Below are positions 47,367 to 56,414 of a stretch of DNA of 64,000 bases, in pieces. Source of the stretch: Chloroflexota bacterium (lineage in GTDB: Bacteria; Chloroflexota; UBA11872); the NCBI GenBank assembly GCA_026708035.1, contig JAPOVQ010000017.1, forward strand, positions 140,289 to 204,288, written 5' to 3'. A program made the position numbers and the translations under genes. Under the pieces are notes generated by a model. It saw only the letters and a list, made by a program, of their open reading frames with translations. It searched no databases and was not told where the DNA came from. How positions within the stretch are numbered: position 1 is the first letter of the stretch; every line of letters begins with the position of its first letter.

Positions 47367-47385
47367 ACTATACACCATATGGTGT
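47367..47385 (-). promoter_or_regulatory. vapBC promoter and operator palindrome
   Basis: Perfect 14-bp palindrome ACACCATATGGTGT (47372-47385) overlaps the -10 element TATAGT (minus strand 47372-47367). The expected transcription start, about 7 bp beyond the -10, falls at the A of the vapB ATG, implying a leaderless mRNA. No good -35 is seen. Confidence 0.65.
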
Positions 47386-47490
47386 TAACCGGCATCTAAG
47401 CGCGCGGCATGCGCCGTGAGGTCGCACGCATAGTCCGAGTCGGTGCACTTTGCGGTAGCTTGGCGGGTTCGCCGCCGCCGCGATAACCGC

Positions 47491-48933
47491 ATGTCCCCCG
47501 ACCGCCCCAACATCCTCTGGTACTGCACCGACCAGCAGCGGTTCGACACCATCGGCGCGCTGGGCAATCCGCACGTTCGCACGCCGAACCTCGACCGCTT
47601 CGTGGCGCAGTCGGTGGCGTTCACGCACGCCTACTGCCAGAGCCCCATCTGCACGCCCAGCCGCGCCAGCTTCCTCACCGGCATGTATCCCAGCCGGGTC
47701 CGCAACGCGCGAAACGGGAATGCGGTCGTTCCCTCGGAAACCGCTGACTACCTCGTCACCCGCGCGCTGGCGGACGCCGGCTACGACGGTGGGCTGGTCG
47801 GCAAGCTGCACCTGGCCGGCGCGGCGACGGCCCAGGAACCGCGCGTGGACGACGGCTACCGCGTCTTCGAGTACAGCCACGCGCCGCGCAACGACTGGCC
47901 GCTGGCCCAGCACGACTACGCCCGCTGGCTGCGCGAAAAGGGCCACGATCCGGCGGAGGTGCTGCACGTCGCCGCCGGCTACGGCGGCCTTATGCCCCCC
48001 ACGCCAGAGCGTGACAACGTGCCGCCCGATCTGCATCAAACGACCTGGTGCACGGAGCGCGCCATCGATTTCATCACGAGCGACCGCGACGACGCGCCCT
48101 GGTTGCTCTCCGTCAATCCCTACGACCCGCACCCGCCCTACAACCCGCCCTGGGAGTACTACCGCCGTTTCGATCCATCGGCGATGCCCGGCCCGCTGTT
48201 TCGTACGAGCGATCTGGAAACCCAGGGCCGCCTCAGTCGCGCGGGCGTGGACTTCCAGAGTGAGTCGCAGAACCCCGACGATTTCCGCGCGCGCGAGGTC
48301 CAGGCCGCCTACTACGCCATGATCGAGCAGGTCGACGAGCAATTCGGGCGCCTGCTGGAGGCGCTCGAAGCGGCGGGCCAGGCCGACCGCACGGTGATTG
48401 TCTTTACCAGCGACCATGGCGAGTCGGCGGGCGATCACGGTCTGATCCAGAAGGGCTGCCGCTTCTTCGACGGCCTCACGCGCGTGCCGCTGATCTGGCG
48501 CTGGCCGGGCCGCTTCGTAGCCGGCCTGCGCAGCGACGCGCTGGTGGAGCTGACGGACATCGCGCCCACCCTGCTGGAGATCGCGGGGCTGCCCGTGCCC
48601 GAGGAGACCCAGGGTCGCTCGCTGCTGCCGATTCTGCGCGGCGCCGTCCCGGCGAATGAACATCGGGACTACGTGCGCTGCGAGTACCTCGACGCGGTGG
48701 ACTTTCCCGGCCACACCCGCGCCACCATGTATCGCAACCGCCGCTGGAAGCTGAACGTCTATCACAACCACGGGCTAGGCGAGCTCTACGACATGCAGGC
48801 CGATCCGCACGAGTTCGACAACCTGTGGGACAGCCCGGACCACCGCGACATCCGCGACGAGCTGCTGCAAGCCAGCTTCAACGCCACCGTCATGGCGCTG
48901 GACCCAGGCCCGCGAAGGACCTCGGGCTTCTAG
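47491..48933 (+). CDS. Type I sulfatase (formylglycine-dependent)
   Basis: Alkaline-phosphatase-superfamily sulfatase. The maturation motif C54-T-P-S-R-A in SPICTPSRAS would be converted to formylglycine; metal ligands include DQ in CTDQQR and DH in FTSDHGES. No signal peptide is seen, so it would act in the cytoplasm. ATG 47491 is used as the start. No sulfatase-maturation gene is in the window. It may free sulfate from organic esters, a source for the nearby assimilation pathway; this is inference. Confidence 0.88.
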   Translation: MSPDRPNILWYCTDQQRFDTIGALGNPHVRTPNLDRFVAQSVAFTHAYCQSPICTPSRASFLTGMYPSRVRNARNGNAVVPSETADYLVTRALADAGYDGGLVGKLHLAGAATAQEPRVDDGYRVFEYSHAPRNDWPLAQHDYARWLREKGHDPAEVLHVAAGYGGLMPPTPERDNVPPDLHQTTWCTERAIDFITSDRDDAPWLLSVNPYDPHPPYNPPWEYYRRFDPSAMPGPLFRTSDLETQGRLSRAGVDFQSESQNPDDFRAREVQAAYYAMIEQVDEQFGRLLEALEAAGQADRTVIVFTSDHGESAGDHGLIQKGCRFFDGLTRVPLIWRWPGRFVAGLRSDALVELTDIAPTLLEIAGLPVPEETQGRSLLPILRGAVPANEHRDYVRCEYLDAVDFPGHTRATMYRNRRWKLNVYHNHGLGELYDMQADPHEFDNLWDSPDHRDIRDELLQASFNATVMALDPGPRRTSGF

Positions 48934-49251
48934 CTACGGTCGCGGCGCCATGACCACGAGCAGCCGCGCCCGGTCGCCGGTCTCGTTCGTCACGCCGTGG
49001 TCGGAGCCCGCCGGCGCCCACACGGCGTGCCCGGGGCCGACCGCCTGCCGCTCGCCGTCCACCTCGAACGTCGGTTCGCCCTCGATCACGTAGTAGACCT
49101 TGTCCGACGCCGCGTGTGCGTGGACCCGCTGGTCCTGCCCCGGCTCCAGGCAGTAGACATCACAGAACATCCGCTCCGACTCGAACAAGTTGTTCTTGGC
49201 CATCTTGGCGGCGGCGAAGTCGCTGTGGCGATCGACGTGGTGAACGTGCAT
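48934..49251 (-). CDS. Single-domain cupin protein
   Basis: 105 residues with the two cupin motifs: QRVHAHAASDKVYYVIEG (metal-binding His/Glu) and GPGHAVWAPAGSDHGVTN. Its stop abuts the sulfatase stop, leaving no spacer between convergent genes. Function within the superfamily is undetermined; ligand binding or isomerase roles are possible. Confidence 0.85.
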   Translation of the reverse strand: MHVHHVDRHSDFAAAKMAKNNLFESERMFCDVYCLEPGQDQRVHAHAASDKVYYVIEGEPTFEVDGERQAVGPGHAVWAPAGSDHGVTNETGDRARLLVVMAPRP

Positions 49252-49313
49252 GGCGTCTCCCGATCGGCGGGGTATCGAGCGGCAGCGTAGCGCCGGCGGC
49301 GCGCGACCGTCGG

Positions 49314-50615
49314 CTAGTCCGGCAGCTCCGGTCCGGCGGTCACCAGCGTGTAGGCCTCGGGATCGAGCAGCCGCGCCGCCGCCTGTTGCACGTCGTCCGC
49401 CGTCACCGCTTCGACGATGTCCGGATAGCGCATGAGGTAGTCAAGCCCTAGGCCGTAGTTTTCGATCGTCTGCAGCATGCCCGCAATGCCGCCGTTGCGC
49501 TCCAGCCGCAGCGGCAGCGAGCCGATCATGGCCTGCTTGGTGAGCCGCAGCTCCTCATCGGTCGGCGGCTCGTCCATCAGGCGCCGCGCTTCCGCCAGCC
49601 CGCTGGTGACGGCCTTGGGCACGTTCACCGGGTTGACGCCCGCGCGAATGGTCCAGGGCATGCGGGCCTGGGCCGCCTCGGCGTGGCTGGTGGCGTGATA
49701 GGCCAGCCCCTGCGCGTCGCGCACATTGGCGCCGATGCGCCCGCCGAGCCCCAACTGTCCCAGGATGTAGTTGCCCATCATGACCGGGAAATACGCCGGA
49801 TCGAGCCGCCGCACGCCCGGCCAGCCAAGCGTGAACTCGGTCTGGGTCTTGCCTGCCAGGCTCAGGTCCTCGCGCACGCCGCCCGCCCTGGTTGCGGCCG
49901 TGTCGAAGGCGCGAATGGCATCGCGCTGGCGCTCGGCGGCGCCCGTGCCTGGTCCCCGCCAGTCCTCGAAATAGCGCGCCGCAAGGTCGCGCACAGCCTC
50001 CGGCGTCACCGCGCCGACCACCGCCAGCACGATCGAGGCCGGATCGAACGTCTCGGCGTGGAAGTCTCGAACCGCTGTTGGAGTGAGGGCGCGCATGGTT
50101 TCCGCGTAGCCCTCGTCCGGGCGGCCGTAGGGATTGTCGCGGCCGAACAGCAGCTCGCGAAAGCGTCGGTCGGCCAGCGCGCCGGGATTGTTCTCGACGT
50201 GCGCAATGCCGGTGAGCGCCTGATCGCGCAGGCGCTCGACCTCATCGTCGGGGAAGATTGAGTTTCGTACGCCGTCGGCGGCCAGCCGCAGCAGCACCTC
50301 CAGGTCCTCGGCCAGGGCGCGTCCGCTGAAGCTGCCGTGCTCGATGCCGGCGCCGAAATTGAGCGAGGCGCCCACGTCGTCGAGCTCGGCGCTGAACTCC
50401 ATGAAGGACCGCGTGGCCGTGCCGCGGTTGAGGCCGTCGGCGGTCAGGCCGGCAAGGCCACAGTCCTCCTCGGATTCCAGGATGGCCCCCGCCGCATGCT
50501 GCGCGGCCACCGCCACGGATGGCGACGACGGGTTGGGATACACCAGCAGCACCATGCCGTTGGCCAGGGTGGACCGCGCCACCGTCTCGGGGCCGAGCGC
50601 CGGACCCTGCGTCAC
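49314..50615 (-). CDS. M16 peptidase-like subunit lacking the zinc motif
   Basis: 433 residues of the insulinase/mitochondrial-processing-peptidase fold. The position of the HxxEH motif reads CGLAGLTADGL, so the catalytic zinc site is absent. It retains the later GASLNFGAGIEHGSFS and RDAQGLAYHATSHA segments. GTG 50615 overlaps the stop of the partner gene by 4 bp (GTGA). As in other bacterial M16 pairs it would form a heterodimer with the active subunit and help bind substrate. Confidence 0.88.
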   Translation of the reverse strand: MTQGPALGPETVARSTLANGMVLLVYPNPSSPSVAVAAQHAAGAILESEEDCGLAGLTADGLNRGTATRSFMEFSAELDDVGASLNFGAGIEHGSFSGRALAEDLEVLLRLAADGVRNSIFPDDEVERLRDQALTGIAHVENNPGALADRRFRELLFGRDNPYGRPDEGYAETMRALTPTAVRDFHAETFDPASIVLAVVGAVTPEAVRDLAARYFEDWRGPGTGAAERQRDAIRAFDTAATRAGGVREDLSLAGKTQTEFTLGWPGVRRLDPAYFPVMMGNYILGQLGLGGRIGANVRDAQGLAYHATSHAEAAQARMPWTIRAGVNPVNVPKAVTSGLAEARRLMDEPPTDEELRLTKQAMIGSLPLRLERNGGIAGMLQTIENYGLGLDYLMRYPDIVEAVTADDVQQAAARLLDPEAYTLVTAGPELPD

Positions 50616-51892
50616 GCCCGCGCCGGACCCTCGGGAATGAACCAGCCGGTGGTCCGCTGCTCCGGTCGCAGATAGGTTTGCGCCGCGCGCTGCACGTCCT
50701 GCGGCGTCACTTCCTTGAGGCGGTCGGTGAAGGTCTGCGCCGCGCGCCAGGTGTGCGCGATATCCAGGAATCCCAGCCACATCGCCTGCGCCGTCACGCC
50801 TTCCAGGCCAATCGCCTGCTTGGCGCGCGCCTGGCGCACGGCCCGGTCGAGCTCGGCCTCGTCGGGAGCGGCATCGTGCAAATCTTGAATCTCCGCCTCC
50901 ACCGCCTCGACGATTGGCTCGCGGTCGCTGCTGGGCTTCAGCACCACAGTGATTCGATGCAGGGTCGGGTCGATGTTGAAGCCGACATCCGTGCCGACCG
51001 CGGCCGCCATTCCCGAGGCCACGAAGCGCCGATACAGCCGTGAGGTGCGCACGATTCCACCGCCGCCGAACGGCCCGCTCTTCGGCCCGGAAAGCAACGC
51101 GTCGAGCGCCAGCAACGCGGGAAAGTCGGGATGCGCGAACTCCGGGATCCGGTGGCCCACGGTCAGGATCGGGAAGGGACCCGGGTGCCGCACCTCCACT
51201 TCGCGGGGGCTCGTTTGCTCCGGCTCTCGCACGTCCAGCGGCGGCGGCAGCGTCCGCGCGGGAATGTGCCCAAACGCCGCTTCCATTCGCTCCAGCACGT
51301 CGGCCTCGGCCAGGTCGCCCGCGATGACCGCCAGTGCATTGTTCGGCGCGTAGTAGTCCTGGTAGTGGGTGTAGAGCTCGTCGCGGGTCATCCGGTTCAG
51401 ATCGGCCTTGCTGCCGATCACGCCGTGGCCGTAGGGATGGGTGGTGAAGGCGGCGGCCTCCAGCGCCTCGGCGAGCAGGAACATGGGCTCCGCCTCGTGC
51501 CCCTCGCGCTCGGAAATGATGACGGTGCGCTCACTCGCCACGTCGTCGGGATCGAAGACGGCATTGGCCATGCGGTCGGACTCGATCCTGAGCGGCAGGT
51601 CCAGGTGCTGCGACGGCACAGTCTCGAAATAGGCCGTCGTATCCTCCGTGGTGAACCCGTTCCACGTGCCGCCCACGCCGTTCACCAGGCGGCCGATGTC
51701 CCCCGGATTGAGCGTCTCGGTACGCTTAAAGAGCATGTGCTCGACCCAGTGGGAGGCCCCGCTCATGCCCGGCGGCTCGTTGCGCGCGCCCACGCGGTAC
51801 CACATCACGAAGCTGACCAGGGGCACGGCGTGACTCTCGCGCAGCAGGACCTGGAGTCCGTTGGAGAGAGTGTGCTCGGCGACGTCGTCCAT
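50612..51892 (-). CDS. M16 family zinc peptidase, catalytic subunit
   Basis: 426 residues with the inverted zinc motif HWVEH (H48, E51, H52) in SGASHWVEHMLFK, and the distal ligand region SERTVIISEREGHEAEP about 75 residues later, as expected. Begins a two-gene operon with the zinc-less subunit. Family members degrade small peptides or process precursors; the substrate here is not indicated. Confidence 0.9.
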   Translation of the reverse strand: MDDVAEHTLSNGLQVLLRESHAVPLVSFVMWYRVGARNEPPGMSGASHWVEHMLFKRTETLNPGDIGRLVNGVGGTWNGFTTEDTTAYFETVPSQHLDLPLRIESDRMANAVFDPDDVASERTVIISEREGHEAEPMFLLAEALEAAAFTTHPYGHGVIGSKADLNRMTRDELYTHYQDYYAPNNALAVIAGDLAEADVLERMEAAFGHIPARTLPPPLDVREPEQTSPREVEVRHPGPFPILTVGHRIPEFAHPDFPALLALDALLSGPKSGPFGGGGIVRTSRLYRRFVASGMAAAVGTDVGFNIDPTLHRITVVLKPSSDREPIVEAVEAEIQDLHDAAPDEAELDRAVRQARAKQAIGLEGVTAQAMWLGFLDIAHTWRAAQTFTDRLKEVTPQDVQRAAQTYLRPEQRTTGWFIPEGPARA

Positions 51893-51985
51893 GGGGTGCG
51901 ATTACCGCCGACGGCGGGCCGACGGGATGCTAGCACAGCGATTCATAGTCCCCACGCCTGCCAGAGCCGGAAAGTGGACGGTCAT

Positions 51986-52123
51986 CTCTCCGTCATTTCG
52001 GCAAAGAGCCTGCCCCGTACTCGATGCGGGGCGGGAATCCAGTTCCGGCCACTAGGGGTTGGATTCTTCATTCAAGAATTCGTTCCCCTCTCCCTGGGAT
52101 GGGAGAGGGATAGGGTGAGGGTC
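51986..52123. repeat. Intergenic repeats before the small zincin
   Basis: A degenerate TCATTTCGGC...GGGAATCCAG element (51986-52035) includes GCCTGCCCCGTACTCGATGC, the inverse of 32688. A full CCCTCTCCCTGGGATGGGAG repeat with the ...TAGGGTGAGGGTC tail follows (52085-52123). The gap between 51893 and 52157 holds no gene. Confidence 0.7.
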
Positions 52124-52157
52124 GCTTTCGTCTGCGCAGCGAACCAGGAGACGGCCC

Positions 52158-52526
52158 GTGACCCCAGCTGAGTTCGAGGAGCACGTGCGCGAGGCGATAG
52201 CCGGCATTCCTGAGGGCTTGCGCGATCACCTGGAAAACGTCGAGGTCCTCATCGCCGACTGGCCCACCGAGGACGAGCTGGAGAGCGCGGAGGTGCCGCC
52301 GGGCTACACCCTCTTCGGTCTCTACAGCGGCGTCCCGCTCACCGAGCGCACCTCGGGCTATCACATGGTGCTGCCGGACCGCATCACCATCTTTCAGGGC
52401 CCGCTCGAAGAGGCCTGCCCCGATCCCGACGACCTCCGCGAGGAGATCCGCTCCACGGTGATCCACGAGTTCGCCCATCACTTCGGCCTCAGCGACGACG
52501 ATCTTCGACGGTGGGGGGTTGACTGA
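52158..52526 (+). CDS. Small zincin metallopeptidase (DUF1025-like)
   Basis: 122 residues ending in HEFAHHFG, with the HExxH zinc motif very near the C-terminus, as in the short bacterial metallopeptidase-like family. GTG 52158 precedes MTPAEFEE. The next gene starts at the base after its stop. Enzymatic activity of the family is not well established. Confidence 0.85.
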   Translation: MTPAEFEEHVREAIAGIPEGLRDHLENVEVLIADWPTEDELESAEVPPGYTLFGLYSGVPLTERTSGYHMVLPDRITIFQGPLEEACPDPDDLREEIRSTVIHEFAHHFGLSDDDLRRWGVD

Positions 52527-53687
52527 GTGGCCGCCGTGGCGCTGCGATGTCCGGCCTGCGCGGTCGAGCATTCGTGGGACGCGTCGCTGCCGGCATGCTC
52601 GCGCTGCGACGGCCTGCTCGACGCCGCCATGGACTTGCCGACGCTGACTCACGACATTCAGGCGCTCATTGACGAACGCGCGCCCGGCGTCTGGCGCTAC
52701 CGGCCCGCGCTGGCGCTGCCGAGCGATCTACCTCTGCTGTCGATGGGCGAGGGACGCACGCCGGTGGTGGACCTCGCGACCTGGGGCGGCAGCCACGGGT
52801 TGAGCCGGTGTCGCGCCAAGCTGGAATTCATGGCGCCGACCGGGTCGTTCAAGGACCGCGGCGCGGCGCCGGTGATCGCCTCGCTCAAGGCCCAGGGCGT
52901 CGCCAAGATCGTCGAGGACTCGTCGGGCAATGCGGGCGCCGCCATGGCCGCCTACGCCGCGCGCGCCGGGCTGTCCGCCGACATCTACGTGCCCGCCGCG
53001 GCGCCGGCCAGCAAGCTTGCGCAGATCGCCCAGTACGGCGCCAAGGTGCTTCCCGTGGAAGGCACGCGGGAGGACGTGGGCGACGCGGCGGCTGCCGCCG
53101 CGCAGGCGCCCGGCGCCGCCTACGCCTCGCACAGCCGGCATCCGGCCTTTGTCGAAGGGACGAAGACATTTGTTCTGGAGCTGCTGGAGGACGGCGTAGA
53201 CGCCCTGCCGCGACACCTCGTGTTTCCCGTGGGCAACGGCGGGCTGATCCTTGGCGCGCACAAGGCGCTGACCGAGCTGCGAAAGGCCGGCCTGCAATTT
53301 CGGATGCCGCGCCTGCACATCGCCCAGGCGGCGGCCTGCCAGCCACTGGTCCAGGCATTCAATGCGGGCGCCGCCGCGCCGGTTGAGGTGGAGCGCCGTC
53401 CGACCATCGCCGGCGGCATCGACGTCGCCGTCCCGGCCCGCGGCGCAACTGTGCTCCAGGCCGCCCGCGACAGCGGCGGCAGTGCCGTGGCGGTCGGTGA
53501 AGACGAGATCGCGGCCACCCGTGCCGACCTGGCGCGCGACGAGGGACTGTTCGTCGAGGCAACCTCAGCCGCCGCCTTCGCCGCTGCCGCGAAGCTGCGC
53601 GCCCGGGACGCCATCGCCCCCGACGACATTGTGGTCATCGCCGCAACCGGCAGCGGCCTCAAGGACCCGCCGCAACAGTCGGCCTAA
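52527..53687 (+). CDS. Threonine synthase-like PLP enzyme
   Basis: Fold-type II PLP enzyme. An N-terminal zinc-ribbon-like segment with CPAC and CSRC is followed by the PLP lysine in PTGSFKDRG, the SSGNAG phosphate/substrate loop, and a late VFPVGNGGL segment. The length of 386 residues suits threonine synthase; related deaminases are possible. The GTG start lies immediately after the zincin stop. No other threonine genes adjoin. Confidence 0.82.
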   Translation: MAAVALRCPACAVEHSWDASLPACSRCDGLLDAAMDLPTLTHDIQALIDERAPGVWRYRPALALPSDLPLLSMGEGRTPVVDLATWGGSHGLSRCRAKLEFMAPTGSFKDRGAAPVIASLKAQGVAKIVEDSSGNAGAAMAAYAARAGLSADIYVPAAAPASKLAQIAQYGAKVLPVEGTREDVGDAAAAAAQAPGAAYASHSRHPAFVEGTKTFVLELLEDGVDALPRHLVFPVGNGGLILGAHKALTELRKAGLQFRMPRLHIAQAAACQPLVQAFNAGAAAPVEVERRPTIAGGIDVAVPARGATVLQAARDSGGSAVAVGEDEIAATRADLARDEGLFVEATSAAAFAAAAKLRARDAIAPDDIVVIAATGSGLKDPPQQSA

Positions 53688-53758
53688 GCCGCCGTGTGCC
53701 GGTGCGGCCAGGTCTCGAGCTTCAGCAGCTATTGGCTTCTTGCTTGCGGAACCCGGTG

Positions 53759-53790
53759 TGTCATTCCGAGCGGAGCGAGGAATCCAAGAC
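53759..53790 (+). repeat. TCATTCCGAGCGGAGCGAGG repeat
   Basis: One copy of the family also present at 44527, forming the core ATTCCGAGC...GCGAGGAAT dyad. The surrounding gap (53688-53943) shows no gene. Confidence 0.65.
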
Positions 53791-53943
53791 GTACGATTTC
53801 GGGTTCCGGGATGAAGCACGAGCGCCCCCGGATCTGGATCCCCACCGAAGGCCGGCGCTCGGGGCTACCAGAGACAGCCTGGGCGCGATCGGCTTACTCC
53901 GTCGCCGGGCCGCGTGCCTTCTCCGGTATGGGCCGGATCCGAG

Positions 53944-54438
53944 TCAGGAAGCGCGGCGCTTGGCCTGCGCCGCGCGTCGCGCTTGCTTGGCCTCCGGGCT
54001 GTGCACGGCCTCGTGCGCCGCGATCAGGTCGTCGGGCGTCACCCGCGCCACGGCCTCGCCGATCACGTCCAGCGCCGCGTCGTCGGCGCGCCGGAAGCGC
54101 ACGCACGACTTGCCCATGTTCAGCTTCTTGCCCGACTCCGCGTAGGCCGCCACGAACCAGTCCGTCAGCTTCTGGCTGGCATAGAGCCCGTGCAGATAGA
54201 CCGAGATGTGCCGCTTTTGCGACGCCAGGGCCACCGAGCCTAGCGCCTGGCCGTTGTAGGTGTTGGGAAAGCGCTCCAGCGGAATCGCGTAGCCGATCAT
54301 GCCGTACTGCATGGTCTCCGCGAGCCCGTCGGGCAGGTTGGCCAGGATCACCTCGCGCACCCGAGCCACGTCCGCCCGCCGATCGTCCGGCAACTCGGCC
54401 AGGTATTGCTCAGCCGTCGCTGCCTTGCTCGAAACCAT
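53944..54438 (-). CDS. DUF1801 domain protein
   Basis: Full DUF1801 fold with the conserved MQYGMIGYAIP, HISVYLHGLY and GKSCVRFRRADD segments. The domain (YdhG-like) has no established biochemical role. ATG 54438 is used because GGAGGAA lies 8 bp before it; the earlier GTG at 54444 is too close. The Ala/Arg/Lys-rich C-terminus is basic and may be an extension. Confidence 0.85.
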   Translation of the reverse strand: MVSSKAATAEQYLAELPDDRRADVARVREVILANLPDGLAETMQYGMIGYAIPLERFPNTYNGQALGSVALASQKRHISVYLHGLYASQKLTDWFVAAYAESGKKLNMGKSCVRFRRADDAALDVIGEAVARVTPDDLIAAHEAVHSPEAKQARRAAQAKRRAS

Positions 54439-54673
54439 GCGCACGTTTCCTCCGGGTCAGGCGAGCCATGCCGTTGCCGCGTGGGCTGCGTAGCGTAGCG
54501 CCCGAGAGTTCGGCAAGCGCCAAGCCCAGGGTCATCGCCCGGTTCGGGCAGTGCCTGGCGCGCCACGGTCCGGCAGACCTAGTGCGATAATACCTAGGTG
54601 CCCCTGTCGTCCGCGGCAGCACCATGTATCACGTGGTTCGGCTCGCTGGACCCGCCCGGACGCCGCGCCTCGG

Positions 54674-56374
54674 ATGGAGGACGCCCTGGCCCGAATGAGC
54701 GGCGGCGAGGCCGTGGTGGAATCCCTCGTCCGCGAAGGCGTCGATGTTGTCTTTGGCATTCCGGGCATCCACATGTCCGGCATCATGGCCGCCCTTCGGG
54801 ACGAGCCCCGCATCCGCCTGATCACCACTCGTCACGAGCAGGCCTCCGCCCACATGGCCGACGGCTATGCGCGCGTCTCAAACACGCCGGGCGTCGTTCT
54901 CGTTGTTCCGGGCGCCGGGGTGTATAACGCCGCCAGCGGCCTGGCTACCGCCTTCGCCCGCTCCTCGCCGGTCCTCGCCATTGCTGGCCAGATCCCGCGC
55001 GGCCAGATCGGAGGGGGCTCGGGAAGCTATCACGAAGTTCTGGACCAAGCGTCCATCGTGCGGCCCGTCACCAAGTGGCGGCGGCAAGTGCTCACGCCAC
55101 GGGAAGTTCCCGACGCTGTCTCCGAAGCGTTTCGCCAGATGCGCACGGGCCGTCCCCGCCCCACGCTGATCGAAATACCGCCCGAGGCCGGCGTCGAGCG
55201 CGACGACGTCGTGCTGCGCGACCCGGTGTCGATTCGGCGCCTCGTACCGAGCTCCGGCCGGTTGCGCGAGGCCGCCCGCGTCATCGCGGAGTCGCGCCTG
55301 CCCCTCATCTACGCCGGCGGCGGCGTGGCCCTCTCGGACGCCGAATCCGCCCTCGCGGCCCTGGCCGAATCCACCAACATCCCGGTCATCACCTCCGCGG
55401 GTGGCAAGGGCGTCATCTCCGACCGCCACCCACTCTCCTATGGCTCGTGCTTCGCCCCGTGGGGCGAGCACGACGAGATGAACGAGCTCTTCGAGGTGAT
55501 GCAGGCCGCCGACGTCGTCATCGGCATCGGCGCTCGCTTTTCGCTGGGGAACCCCGCCCGCGAGGACTCCACGCTTGTCAACATCAACATCGACGATGCC
55601 GAAATCGCGAGCGTCCACGCCAACACGCTTCCCCTCCACGGCGACGCCAAGGCCACGATCGAAGCCCTGCTTCCGTTCCTGCGCGAAGCCGACGCCGGCA
55701 GTCGACCCTCGCCCGTCGAAGCCGTCGCCGCCGCCCGCCGCCTGATTGCCTACGCCGACATCCGGCGCCAGGAGCCGCAGTACCCGATCCTCGAATCCAT
55801 CCAACGCAGCATTCCCGAGGACGCCCACATCGTCTGGGAGGTCACCCAGTTCGGCTACTACGCCCGCACCCACTATCAGGTCAATCACCCCAAGACGTAC
55901 ATCGACAGCGGCTACTCCTTCAACCTCGGGTTCGGCGTCCCCACCGCCCTGGGCGCCAAGGTGGCGCACCCCGACCGCCACGTCCTCTGCGTCAGCGGTG
56001 ATGGCGGCTTTCTGTTCAACGCGGTAGAGCTCGCCACCGCCGTGCAATACGGGATACACGTCATCACCGTCGTATTCCGCGACGACGCGTATGGCAACGT
56101 CGGGCGCGATCTCGATGAGCTATTTGGCGGCACCTACGAGACGGACTTGCACAATCCCGACCTCGTCGCGTTCACCGAATCCTTCGGCGCCGTTGGACTG
56201 CGGGCCAGCGATCCCATGGAGCTCGAATCCCTGCTCCCGCAGGCCAACGAATGTCAGGCCCCGGTGGTCATCGACGTCCCCATTGGAAACATGCCGCTTC
56301 CCCGCGGCAAGTTCATGTCCGTGGCCGCGTCGCTCCCCTGGAATCGTCCCCAGGAAGGCCTGATTTCAGGCTAG
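54674..56374 (+). CDS. Thiamine-diphosphate enzyme, acetolactate-synthase-like
   Basis: Three-domain ThDP enzyme of 566 residues. The N-terminal PYR domain has the catalytic glutamate E55 in TTRHEQASAHMADGYAR, and the C-terminal PP domain has the ThDP-Mg motif GDGGFLFN...VVFRDDAYGN. The ATG at 54674 is used; ATG 54695 (MSGGEAVV) is possible. The substrate is unclear: acetolactate synthase needs a regulatory subunit, and none is seen, so a decarboxylase or carboligase of the benzoylformate type is more likely. Confidence 0.82.
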   Translation: MEDALARMSGGEAVVESLVREGVDVVFGIPGIHMSGIMAALRDEPRIRLITTRHEQASAHMADGYARVSNTPGVVLVVPGAGVYNAASGLATAFARSSPVLAIAGQIPRGQIGGGSGSYHEVLDQASIVRPVTKWRRQVLTPREVPDAVSEAFRQMRTGRPRPTLIEIPPEAGVERDDVVLRDPVSIRRLVPSSGRLREAARVIAESRLPLIYAGGGVALSDAESALAALAESTNIPVITSAGGKGVISDRHPLSYGSCFAPWGEHDEMNELFEVMQAADVVIGIGARFSLGNPAREDSTLVNINIDDAEIASVHANTLPLHGDAKATIEALLPFLREADAGSRPSPVEAVAAARRLIAYADIRRQEPQYPILESIQRSIPEDAHIVWEVTQFGYYARTHYQVNHPKTYIDSGYSFNLGFGVPTALGAKVAHPDRHVLCVSGDGGFLFNAVELATAVQYGIHVITVVFRDDAYGNVGRDLDELFGGTYETDLHNPDLVAFTESFGAVGLRASDPMELESLLPQANECQAPVVIDVPIGNMPLPRGKFMSVAASLPWNRPQEGLISG

Positions 56375-56414
56375 ACAAGCGGCGCGGCGCTGCCGTCCGA
56401 CGGGGGCCGGCGGG

